A DNA stretch of 48,101 bases from IMG/VR virus record IMGVR_UViG_3300046457_000044, positions 1 to 48,101 of that record. One strand, 5' to 3'. Below are positions 1-7,070 of the stretch, in pieces. Position numbers and translations under genes: made by a program. Below the pieces are notes generated by a model. It worked only from the letters and a program-made list of their open reading frames with translations. It had not been told where the DNA came from and made no database searches. Within the stretch, counting starts at the first letter, position 1. Each line of letters starts with the position of its first letter. The DNA comes from a virus.

Positions 1-1554
1 GAGCGTGCACCAGAAGCGCCACAACAGGCTGCTGAGGCTGCACCTATACCCAAGTATGTCCCGAAGGTTGGAGACCGTGTACGGCTCGCATTCAAGCCCG
101 ATAATTTGAATGCTGCTCCGGGTTGGGTAGATCGTGTAATGGATAAGCTTCTCGATGAGCAAGTTGTTCTGACGATCAAGCGAATTATTCCGGGTAATGG
201 TTGGGTGAAGGTTGAAGAAGATGAAGATGATTTTTCATATCATCCTGCTTGGCTTGAGCTTGTTGCTCCTGTCCGTCCGTTTGCTGTTGGCGATTTAATT
301 AAACAAGTTGGAGAGCGTTTCCCGGATGTGTTTAAGGTGCTGGAGTTGCTAGACAACCATCGTATCTGCATCAGCACGGCACGGGACCATAACAAAGTTC
401 TCGGAACTTGGGATGAATATTTGTTCGAACTTGTGCGCCGTGGTAATGGCGAAGCTGTTGCAGCAAAGCCCGCTATCATCGCTCCCAAGATTGGCGAATA
501 CGTCAAGGTGGCGAAGAAGGTGGCAGGAGGCAAGGCTAAATGGCTACCCGAAATGGATGCCACGATTGGCAAGACATACAAAGTGGAACGCTTTGACGAC
601 TGGGCCAAAACCTATCAACTCTCTAACGGGTACAGCTATCTGGCTGAATGTCTTGAAATCGGCAAGAAAGAAGATGTAGAGAAGAAAAAGAAGGGACCCG
701 CGCTACGTGACCTGATTGCGCAGAGCCGTAAAGAGGATATTAAGAATGTTCGCGGTGTGTCCAGCTATGTCGTGTTCCTGAAGAACAAAAAGACTGGCGA
801 GATTACGCTTAACAAGCATCTTAGTGACGTGTGCCACGCTCGCCTTGCTGTGTATTACGGTGGACGTGATGATGTTAAGGAAGCCGTTGCTGTGATTGAT
901 TATCAGCAGGCACATGAGAAGCAAGCGCTTGCAGCAGGAAAGGGATACAAGACAAGCTATCGCAAGTTTGTCGATTACATCGTCAATCGCAGCCCTTGGG
1001 CCGTGGCATTCCAAGGCAAGACAGTAAAGAACGTATTGGAGAATGGCGTTCTCATGAACGTAGAAGCTCCGAGTGGTGCTGTAGCTGGTGCATGTCAAGC
1101 TCTGCGTTATCTGTCCGAGTTCAACGCACAAAACGCTGTGTGGAAGCTCATGATGGACAACGGCATTCAGGAAGATGCTGCATTCCTCACCACGTATGCA
1201 TTCATTGCAGAAGCCGATGGATACACCAAGCATCCGATGGGTGGCGGCCATCAGCCGATCAACGGGGAAATCTCAGCAGGCTCGCTCATTTCGTTCTTTG
1301 CCAATGGCTATGACGAGAAGTTTCTCAAGTCCACTCCCTACCGTGAACAGACGAGTTACCGTGTTCATGAGCATGTCGAGAAAGTTAAAGACGTGCTGAA
1401 GATGCCGGAACCGTATGACACTTTTGTCCTGAAGGCAACCGAATGGACGGACGTGAAAGCTAATTGGGCAGTGGTGAAGAAGGCTACTGAAGAACAAGTG
1501 ATTGCGTTTGCACGTAATCTGGAACAACTCATCAACAAGGCTCGTGCAGCATGA
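1..1554 (+). CDS. Large protein with SH3-like repeat modules, 5' end missing
   Basis: The frame is open from the first base and stops at 1554, so the N-terminus lies outside the window. A TTG at 106 is only an internal codon. The visible part starts with an Ala/Pro-rich linker, then has three related modules of about 60-70 residues. Each begins with a VGD or IGEY turn and carries an aromatic/MD element (WVDRVMDKLL near codon 40; WLPEMDATIGK in the third) and an end such as YHPAWLELV. These resemble the small SH3-like (MIB/HERC2-type) repeats found in assorted phage proteins, which probably bind a ligand or partner. The remaining 290 residues match no family I know. The stop overlaps the next start by ATGA, so it is co-translated with the amidotransferase and probably belongs to the amidoligase cluster. 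Function unknown. Confidence 0.8.
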   Translation, partial: ERAPEAPQQAAEAAPIPKYVPKVGDRVRLAFKPDNLNAAPGWVDRVMDKLLDEQVVLTIKRIIPGNGWVKVEEDEDDFSYHPAWLELVAPVRPFAVGDLIKQVGERFPDVFKVLELLDNHRICISTARDHNKVLGTWDEYLFELVRRGNGEAVAAKPAIIAPKIGEYVKVAKKVAGGKAKWLPEMDATIGKTYKVERFDDWAKTYQLSNGYSYLAECLEIGKKEDVEKKKKGPALRDLIAQSRKEDIKNVRGVSSYVVFLKNKKTGEITLNKHLSDVCHARLAVYYGGRDDVKEAVAVIDYQQAHEKQALAAGKGYKTSYRKFVDYIVNRSPWAVAFQGKTVKNVLENGVLMNVEAPSGAVAGACQALRYLSEFNAQNAVWKLMMDNGIQEDAAFLTTYAFIAEADGYTKHPMGGGHQPINGEISAGSLISFFANGYDEKFLKSTPYREQTSYRVHEHVEKVKDVLKMPEPYDTFVLKATEWTDVKANWAVVKKATEEQVIAFARNLEQLINKARAA

Positions 1555-2174
1555 AAAAGGTTTATATCGTAGGCGGCAATGGTCAGTATGCCAATCTGTT
1601 TGAAGGTCTTGGATTCTCCACTACCGGCAACATCGTAGGGGCAGATTTGGTGTGCTTCACTGGCGGGGCAGATGTTTCGCCCCACTTGTACGGGGATAAG
1701 AAACACCAGTACACAGGCAGTGACTATGCTCGTGATTCGTTTGAAATGCGTATCTTCGATCAGGCACGAGAAGCACAAATCCCGATGGTGGGTATCTGCC
1801 GTGGTGGGCAGTTCCTCAATGTCATGAGTGGTGGGCGCATGTATCAGCATGTCACCAAGCATGGCATTCACGGCACTCACGACATGATTGACGTGGAGAC
1901 AGGTGAACACATCCCTGTTACGTCCACTCATCATCAGATGTTCATGCCAAGCGATAACGCCATCATCGTTGCAATTGCTACGCTTGGCGGTGAACGTGAG
2001 TGGTATGACGGTGAAGTGTTCAAGCGGGATGTGAGCAATACGGACTACGAAGTGGTGTATTACGAAGCCACCAACAGCCTGTGTTTCCAACCCCATCCTG
2101 AATTCAATGGTGAAGGTCTTGAAGCAATGAAAGACTACTTCGCTCGTTGCCTTAACAAATACCTCGGAGTCTGA
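1551..2174 (+). CDS. Class I glutamine amidotransferase (peptidase C26-like)
   Basis: This 207-residue protein has the class I glutamine amidotransferase fold signature. The nucleophile elbow is GICRGGQ with Cys83, and the distal FQPHPEF supplies His182 and Glu184, giving a full Cys-His-Glu triad. An oxyanion-type FTGGADVSPHLYG segment lies near residues 36-47, as in gamma-glutamyl hydrolase and PuuD-like C26 enzymes. Such enzymes hydrolyse gamma-glutamyl amide bonds or release ammonia from glutamine. It overlaps the upstream gene by four bases and is followed by a small gene after one base. Its place beside two COOH-NH2 ligases and an ATP-grasp enzyme suggests it either supplies ammonia or trims gamma-glutamyl linkages made by the cluster. 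The family call is firm; the substrate is unknown. Confidence 0.9.
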   Translation: MKKVYIVGGNGQYANLFEGLGFSTTGNIVGADLVCFTGGADVSPHLYGDKKHQYTGSDYARDSFEMRIFDQAREAQIPMVGICRGGQFLNVMSGGRMYQHVTKHGIHGTHDMIDVETGEHIPVTSTHHQMFMPSDNAIIVAIATLGGEREWYDGEVFKRDVSNTDYEVVYYEATNSLCFQPHPEFNGEGLEAMKDYFARCLNKYLGV

Positions 2175-2175
2175 C

Positions 2176-2526
2176 ATGTCCCTTCTGGAAAAGCTGCTTG
2201 AGAAGCTTGGTATGTATCACTGGTGGGATGCATTCAGGAATGAAGATCATCTGCCGTGCTACATCAATCGTGCCACGGTGACGAATGACTTCAAGACCTA
2301 CTCCCACATTCGCAAGTACATCGAAGCTTGCAAGGAACAGAAGGAAGGGATGATTGGCATGCTGCTCTTTAGCGTTACAGAGCGGGATGCACACCACAAG
2401 AAGTGGCTGCATGTAGCAAAGAAGGATGGATACCAAGTTGTTCAAAGCCCAAGCATTCACGGCGATTATCAATGTTGGTCCATCTTTGTTCCGAATGACA
2501 AGCTTGGCGAAATGTACTACCGCTAA
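2176..2526 (+). CDS. Hypothetical protein, 116 aa
   Basis: Not a family I recognise. It starts at an ATG one base after the amidotransferase stop, with CGGAG just upstream as ribosome binding site. It has an amphipathic leucine-rich N-terminus (about residues 1-13) followed by a mixed charged/aromatic body with no signal peptide or membrane segment. Continuous spacing with the neighbours supports it as a real member of the amidoligase operon. Confidence 0.7.
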   Translation: MSLLEKLLEKLGMYHWWDAFRNEDHLPCYINRATVTNDFKTYSHIRKYIEACKEQKEGMIGMLLFSVTERDAHHKKWLHVAKKDGYQVVQSPSIHGDYQCWSIFVPNDKLGEMYYR

Positions 2527-2535
2527 GGGATTTGT

Positions 2536-2563
2536 CACGTCTGTACGTCTGACACTTTGTAAC
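2536..2563 (+). promoter_or_regulatory. 28-base intergenic element, copy 1 (contains GACACTTTGTAAC)
   Basis: This matches 3114-3141 at 24 of 28 positions, and both copies sit just before the ribosome binding site of the next gene. The last 13 bases (GACACTTTGTAAC, 2551-2563) recur exactly at 45177 and 47948, where they overlap the -35 box of strong promoters. No convincing -10 box follows here, so an operator, a regulatory RNA site or a relic promoter are all possible. Confidence 0.55.
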
Positions 2564-2573
2564 AGAGGATGGA

Positions 2574-2888
2574 ATGAAGAAGTACATTGCAAACCCCTAC
2601 GGCTCAGAAGTGTTCTTTACACAGGACGCCAACCTATTCAAAAGATTGGCGGGGTTTGCTGTGGAAGATGCTGCTGGTGTAACGCATTGGGATGAAAACG
2701 GAACAGCTATCATCATGTACGTTGGTGATGGATTGTTAGAGACATTGGTACATGAGTGTTGCCACGCAACTCTTTACATCTTACAGCGTGTAGGTATTGA
2801 TCCTGCATGCGGCAATGGTGAGCCGATGGCTTATTTGATTGATTCGATGTTTGCCTGTTTTAAAACTGAATTTAAGGAAACGAAATGA
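2574..2888 (+). CDS. Small putative zinc metallopeptidase (HECCH motif)
   Basis: A 104-residue protein with a zincin signature: His60-Glu61-Cys-Cys-His64 inside a hydrophobic helix (LETLVHECCHATLYIL), followed about 19 residues later by a Glu (E83, in GNGEPMAYLID) that could be the third metal ligand, as in gluzincins. Small one-domain HExxH proteins with this Glu are known in phages, but their substrates are unknown. AGAGGATGG lies upstream of the ATG. The stop overlaps the next start. Because it sits inside the amidoligase cluster, it may process or remove peptide products. That role is inferred from position only. Confidence 0.7.
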   Translation: MKKYIANPYGSEVFFTQDANLFKRLAGFAVEDAAGVTHWDENGTAIIMYVGDGLLETLVHECCHATLYILQRVGIDPACGNGEPMAYLIDSMFACFKTEFKETK

Positions 2889-3112
2889 TTAAGGTAGTGA
2901 ATTTGGCGAATGTGCCTACGGTATCGCGCGACCAAATGATTCCGGGGAAGGCATACAACAGAGAGAATGGTGCAGTTATTGTAGTAGGGCGAAATAGCGT
3001 TGTTGCTCTTTTCCGAGAGGACGGCTCTTTTGACACAGTGGATATGAAATATCTCGATTCACGTCAATGCTATAACGAAGTAAATTTGGAAGTGAAAGCA
3101 ACAAAGGCATAA
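2885..3112 (+). CDS. Hypothetical protein, 75 aa
   Basis: It starts at an ATG overlapping the upstream stop (ATGA arrangement, 2885-2888). Its predicted strands resemble a small beta barrel: MIPGKAYNR, GAVIVVGRNSVVALFRE, DGSFDTVDMKYL. I do not recognise a family. It is followed by the second copy of the 28-base intergenic element and then the class II amidotransferase. Confidence 0.65.
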   Translation: MIKVVNLANVPTVSRDQMIPGKAYNRENGAVIVVGRNSVVALFREDGSFDTVDMKYLDSRQCYNEVNLEVKATKA

Positions 3113-3113
3113 A

Positions 3114-3141
3114 CACGTCCATACATCGGACACTTTGTAAC
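3114..3141 (+). promoter_or_regulatory. 28-base intergenic element, copy 2 (contains GACACTTTGTAAC)
   Basis: Second copy of the element at 2536-2563, with four mismatches, all in the first 15 bases; the GACACTTTGTAAC half (3129-3141) is identical. It ends 17 bases before the ATG of the class II amidotransferase. A sigma-70 promoter is not convincing here because any -10 box would fall on the start codon. Confidence 0.55.
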
Positions 3142-3158
3142 TTAACAGGATAGAAACT

Positions 3159-4526
3159 ATGTGTGGCATCGTCGGGATAGCAGGTGAGCTGGATGCGAAA
3201 GCAGACAAGGTACTGAAGCATTTGTTGATTTTTGACACTGTACGTGGAGAAGATTCCACTGGTGTTGCCAGTGTTGGCCGCCACAATGAAGATGTTCTCG
3301 TGGCTAAGACGCTTGGTTGTCCGCATGAACTGTTCGAACATCGTTTGTACGGCAAGGCAATTACTGGGCGTCAGAACCGTGTTGTCATCGGCCATAACCG
3401 ATATGCCACATCTGGTGGTGTTAGCAAGGCAACAGCACACCCGTTCGAGTTTGACACGTTGGTAGGAGTCCATAACGGAACCCTGCACAACAAGCATGTG
3501 CTGGACAACGCTGGTGACTACAAGGTGGACTCGGAAAACCTGTATCACCACATTGAGAAGAATGGCTTGGATGCTGCAATCAAAATCATCCGTGGTGCTT
3601 GGGCTCTCGTGTGGTGGGACAAGGAAGATGAAACAATCAACTTCCTGCGTAACAAAGAACGGACGTTGTACTACTGCGTCAACGAAGCAGGCAATCAGTT
3701 GTACTGGGCATCTGAAGCATGGATGCTAGAGATTGCTCTGGGCCGTAACGATATCAAGCACAAGGGAATCCAGATTTTCGAAGAAGATTTCCTTCATTCG
3801 ATTCCTGTAGCTAAGGGCGGAAAGCTTGGCAAGCCAATGCTTCGAAAGATCGTGAACGATCCTGCTCCCGTAGTTGTTCATCAACAGGGGAGGGTATATG
3901 ACAATCGCCACTCTTTTACGAAGGGGACTACTACTGGTTCTAACGGCAGCGAGTCCCCTAAGAACAATGTGGCGAAGCTTGAGAAGCCTGCTAACGCAAA
4001 GATAGACAGCCGTAGCAAGGTTGATGCGGAGTTCATGCAGGCAAAAAAGCTGGTATTGGAAGCCGTAGTGGTGGTGCAGGAAAAGAGTGGAGCAGAGTAC
4101 GTGCTTTGCTTCTGTCCTGATAAGCCCTTCTACGAAATCCGGCTGTACGTTCATAGCAAGCACAAGGTTCAGCAGGATATTGGCTGTGAGTTCGAAGGGG
4201 ATATCAGTGGCTTCGTTCAGACAGAGAGCGAAGGCGTTGGGTATTACAAGGTGAGCCCGCATGGAATCGTCATCACAGCTACAGCAGATGCGAATGCATG
4301 TACGGCTGTTGGCACTGTTGGTGAGTACCTAACCCATGATGGCAAGTACCTCGGCAAGGCAGATTGGGAAGCAGCGTATGGCACCTGTGCCTTTTGTGGG
4401 GACAACATCGAAGCAGATGACATGCTGGACAAGGGCGCACGTCTTACCAAGACTGGTGATGCGCTGTGTGGTGGTTGTATGGAAGACCCTGAAATCAAAC
4501 AGTACGTTAACACGGTGGAAGTCTAA
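3159..4526 (+). CDS. Class II glutamine amidotransferase with C-terminal zinc ribbon
   Basis: The N-terminal ~200 residues are an Ntn-type glutaminase domain like those of PurF, GlmS and AsnB. Seen are MCGIVGIAG (catalytic Cys2 after Met removal), RGEDSTG (29-35), GHNRYAT (78-84), HPF (94-96), GVHNGT (103-108) and WASE (183-186). No phosphoribosyltransferase, SIS or synthetase domain follows. Instead comes a low-complexity linker (about 225-280), an unassigned region, and a four-cysteine zinc ribbon (C410, C413, C437, C440). The domain would release ammonia from glutamine for a separate acceptor enzyme, plausibly one of the neighbouring ligases. The ribosome binding site is AGGA, 11 bases before the ATG. 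Confidence 0.9.
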   Translation: MCGIVGIAGELDAKADKVLKHLLIFDTVRGEDSTGVASVGRHNEDVLVAKTLGCPHELFEHRLYGKAITGRQNRVVIGHNRYATSGGVSKATAHPFEFDTLVGVHNGTLHNKHVLDNAGDYKVDSENLYHHIEKNGLDAAIKIIRGAWALVWWDKEDETINFLRNKERTLYYCVNEAGNQLYWASEAWMLEIALGRNDIKHKGIQIFEEDFLHSIPVAKGGKLGKPMLRKIVNDPAPVVVHQQGRVYDNRHSFTKGTTTGSNGSESPKNNVAKLEKPANAKIDSRSKVDAEFMQAKKLVLEAVVVVQEKSGAEYVLCFCPDKPFYEIRLYVHSKHKVQQDIGCEFEGDISGFVQTESEGVGYYKVSPHGIVITATADANACTAVGTVGEYLTHDGKYLGKADWEAAYGTCAFCGDNIEADDMLDKGARLTKTGDALCGGCMEDPEIKQYVNTVEV

Positions 4527-4543
4527 TTTCTAAGGAGTAGTAC

Positions 4544-5338
4544 ATGACTAAAATTCTCGTAGGCTGCGATCCTGAAGTGTTTGTGAAGAAGGATGGCGTA
4601 TTCAAGTCGGCACATGGTCTTATCAAGGGGGATAAGAAGAACCCTCAGAAGATTCATCGTGGTGCTGTTCAAGTGGACGGTATGGCGTTGGAATTCAATA
4701 TTGACCCGGCTGCAAGCGAGGATGAATTCTGTCTCAATGTGCAAGACGTTTTCGCAGCAATGTGTGCAATGGTTCCGGGATATGAAGTGGTGGCAACTCC
4801 AGTGGCTCACTTCGATCCTGAGTACATGAAAGCCCAACCGGAAGAAGCAAAGGAGCTTGGCTGTGATCCTGACTTTAATGCATGGACTGGGATGGCTAAC
4901 CCGCGTCCTAATGGCGATCGTTCTTTCCGTACTGCTTCGGGCCACGTTCACATCGGTTGGACGGATGGGGTGGACGCAGCATCGGGAATTCATCTGGCGC
5001 AAGCTAATGCGGTTGTCAAGCAGATGGACTTTTACCTCGGCCTTCCGTCCTTGCTCTATGACCCGGATAGTGAGCGCCGCGAAATGTATGGCAAGGCTGG
5101 CGCATGCCGATACAAGAGCTACGGGGTGGAGTATCGCACTCTGTCGAATGCTTGGCTCAAGAGTGAAACGCTGATGCGTTGGGTGTTCCGTTCGGTTCAG
5201 CGAGGAATGCAAGACCTAATGAATGGCAAGGCTCTCGTTGACACGTTTGGTGACGTGCAGGAAGTTATCAACACGTCGAATGTCACGGAAGCGAAAGCTA
5301 TCATCAAACACGCAAAGTTGGAGGTTGCACATGCTTGA
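4544..5338 (+). CDS. phiEco32-like COOH-NH2 ligase, type 2 (glutamine-synthetase fold)
   Basis: This 264-residue protein matches the phage type-2 COOH-NH2 ligases. GCDPEVFV (Glu11) opens the sheet, VDGMALEFN (44-52) supplies a second acidic group, ASGHVHIGW (131-139) carries paired histidines, and CRYKSYGVEYRTLSNAW (188-204) carries Arg189, Glu196 and Arg198. By homology to gamma-glutamyl-cysteine ligases it would use ATP to join a carboxylate to an amine. AAGGAG precedes the ATG. The stop overlaps the next, very small gene. In phiEco32-like phages it occurs together with the type-1 ligase, an ATP-grasp enzyme and amidotransferases, as here. The natural substrate is not known. Confidence 0.88.
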   Translation: MTKILVGCDPEVFVKKDGVFKSAHGLIKGDKKNPQKIHRGAVQVDGMALEFNIDPAASEDEFCLNVQDVFAAMCAMVPGYEVVATPVAHFDPEYMKAQPEEAKELGCDPDFNAWTGMANPRPNGDRSFRTASGHVHIGWTDGVDAASGIHLAQANAVVKQMDFYLGLPSLLYDPDSERREMYGKAGACRYKSYGVEYRTLSNAWLKSETLMRWVFRSVQRGMQDLMNGKALVDTFGDVQEVINTSNVTEAKAIIKHAKLEVAHA

Positions 5339-5444
5339 AGCTGTTCTATTTTGGGGATTCCTTGTTCCGTGCTGTGTTGGTGTTTGGGGGCTTGCTATTG
5401 CCGCGTTGTTCTGCGTGTATAAGTTGTTTACGGAGGGCTTCTGA
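5331..5444 (+). CDS. Single-pass membrane peptide, 37 aa
   Basis: The ATG at 5331 overlaps the ligase stop and is preceded by a strong GGAGG (5320 region). The stop overlaps the next ATG (TGATG). Nearly the whole peptide is one hydrophobic segment, with two adjacent cysteines, a Glu near the N-terminus and KLFTEGF at the C-terminus. Translational coupling on both sides argues that it is real. It may place the cluster, or its product, at the inner membrane; that is inference. Confidence 0.7.
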   Translation: MLEAVLFWGFLVPCCVGVWGLAIAALFCVYKLFTEGF

Positions 5445-6037
5445 TGCCGCACGAAATGAGTATTGACGATATTCGGCAGAAGTTCGAAGGCTCTGTTGTG
5501 ATGTACCAGAAGAAGCCTGTGTTGTTCAAGAAGGTGGGCGGTGATTTCTCCTGCCGCATCTTCGATTTGATGGCACAGACGGAAGCACAGGTTGAATTCG
5601 ATATGAAGGCATTCCAACCGCCTCCTTCCCGAATCGGCTTTGTCAACATCAACGGCAGTGTGTTGTACGCAGTGCGTAATGCCATCCGTCGCTACAAGCT
5701 TGGAATCTCGAAAGAGAATTTCAATGTTCAGCAACTGCCTGTCCCGTACCCGGATGGACGTTCTGACGTGTATATCCGGCTCGTGGCGGGCTTGGAGAGG
5801 CGTGAGCTAGGGGAGGCTATCCTGAACAAGTATCCAACCCTCCAGCAGGCGATTCGTCGTGTCAGTCAGTTTGAAGGGGCTTGTGCTTTTGACAAGCAAT
5901 TCGCAATCGACCATCACCATCTTGTTTATTACAAGACTGCACAAGTAGGCCTTTTTATTGGTGGCGTCATTAAGTTTGACGAAGGCTTTGAACATCTTCA
6001 TCTTCTTCTGAACAAAGGCTATGAAAAAAGTAATTGA
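5444..6037 (+). CDS. Hypothetical protein between the two amidoligases, 197 aa
   Basis: Not recognised. It starts at the ATG overlapping the membrane peptide stop and ends 17 bases inside the type-1 ligase. The protein is soluble and mixed alpha/beta. It has a DGRSDVYIRLVAGLE segment near residues 104-118 and histidine pairs near the C-terminus (DHHHLVYY). Its position between the two ligases and its overlapping ends make it a likely functional partner in the cluster. Confidence 0.75.
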   Translation: MPHEMSIDDIRQKFEGSVVMYQKKPVLFKKVGGDFSCRIFDLMAQTEAQVEFDMKAFQPPPSRIGFVNINGSVLYAVRNAIRRYKLGISKENFNVQQLPVPYPDGRSDVYIRLVAGLERRELGEAILNKYPTLQQAIRRVSQFEGACAFDKQFAIDHHHLVYYKTAQVGLFIGGVIKFDEGFEHLHLLLNKGYEKSN

Positions 6038-7070
6038 GTTGTTGGGCTGCAAGAGCCAACGTGGTGACATTGGCATTGAGATTGAATGCGAAGGCGACAA
6101 CATGATTGCGCTAGATGAAGCTGTTTGGCGCAGTGAGGATGATGGGAGCTTGCGAGGACACTATCCTCAAACTCGTTGTGAGTACATCTTGGCGAAGCCG
6201 CTAAAGATTGAAGCTATCCCGGTAGCCCTTACTGAGTTGTCAAAACGGTTGAAAGAAGCAAATGCAGTGCTTGACTTCAGTCATCGATGCAGCGTGCATG
6301 TGCATGTGAATGTCCAGCAGCTTGAGTATCAACAGCTTCTGGCCTTCATGTACACCTACTACCTGCTCGAAGAACCGTTCATGACCTATTGCGGCAAGAG
6401 TCGTAAGGGAAACAACTTCTGTCTACGCCTTCAGGATGCCGAAGGGGTTCTTGAGGTTGTGAATGCGATGTTTGAGAACGGTGAAGAAGGCATTCACCAC
6501 ATCGGACAAGACCGACAACGCTATGCCGCAATGAACTTTGAAGCTCTACGGAAGTATGGCTCGCTGGAGTTCCGTGGCATGGAAGGCAACATGGACGTGA
6601 ATCGTATCAGTACGTGGTGCCAAGCATTGATCCGTATGCGTGATTTTGCAGTCAAGCTGGACAATCCGCAGAAGGTGTTTGACCTGTTCCAACAGCTTGA
6701 CCCCGTTGCATTCATTGATGCTGTGTTGGGAGACATTGCTAGTGAATTCCAGTATGCACGACTGATTAAAGATGTTCAGAAATCCTTCTCGATCAGTCTC
6801 GATCTTCCGTTCAAGTTTGCTGATTTCCTTAAGCGTCCGAAGGATGATGGGGAGTACAAGCTGGGGCAGCTTGTGTCGTATGACGTAGCTGTTCGTATTG
6901 CTCGTAAGGGGTATCAACTCGACTACGGCCCTGATGGAATGTACAAGATTGTGGTGCTTCCGCCTAGGAAGAAGGTTGCTATGCCTAAGGCTGCATTTGC
7001 TCCGGTTGGTGGTTGGGCTGTCCAACCGAACATTATTCACGATGAAGTAGAAGCGAACCCGGAGTGGTAA
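6021..7070 (+). CDS. Amidoligase, type 1 COOH-NH2 ligase (glutamine-synthetase fold)
   Basis: The 349-residue protein shows the amidoligase pattern in order: GIEIECEG (18-25, acidic metal/ATP site), DGSLRG (41-46), CEYILAKPL (53-61), SVHVHVNV (91-98, paired histidines), YAAMNFEAL (168-176) and GSLEFRGMEG (180-189, Glu-Arg pair). These correspond to the ATP-binding and catalytic strands of gamma-glutamate-cysteine-ligase-like enzymes, which form amide bonds with ATP. The start is inside the upstream gene, and its TAA overlaps the ATP-grasp ATG (TAATG). It pairs with the type-2 ligase at 4544 and is probably part of the same peptide- or conjugate-making pathway. Confidence 0.9.
   Translation: MKKVIELLGCKSQRGDIGIEIECEGDNMIALDEAVWRSEDDGSLRGHYPQTRCEYILAKPLKIEAIPVALTELSKRLKEANAVLDFSHRCSVHVHVNVQQLEYQQLLAFMYTYYLLEEPFMTYCGKSRKGNNFCLRLQDAEGVLEVVNAMFENGEEGIHHIGQDRQRYAAMNFEALRKYGSLEFRGMEGNMDVNRISTWCQALIRMRDFAVKLDNPQKVFDLFQQLDPVAFIDAVLGDIASEFQYARLIKDVQKSFSISLDLPFKFADFLKRPKDDGEYKLGQLVSYDVAVRIARKGYQLDYGPDGMYKIVVLPPRKKVAMPKAAFAPVGGWAVQPNIIHDEVEANPEW

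Noticed and set aside
703-2177. Long minus-strand open frames (182 and 270 codons) opposite the first two genes
   Set aside because: They lie antisense to genes with clear motifs, have no ribosome binding sites and show no recognisable protein features.
2549-2577. CTGACA at 2549 as the -35 of a sigma-70 promoter
   Set aside because: The base positions 17 downstream read GAATGA, which is no -10 box, and they overlap the start codon of the next gene.
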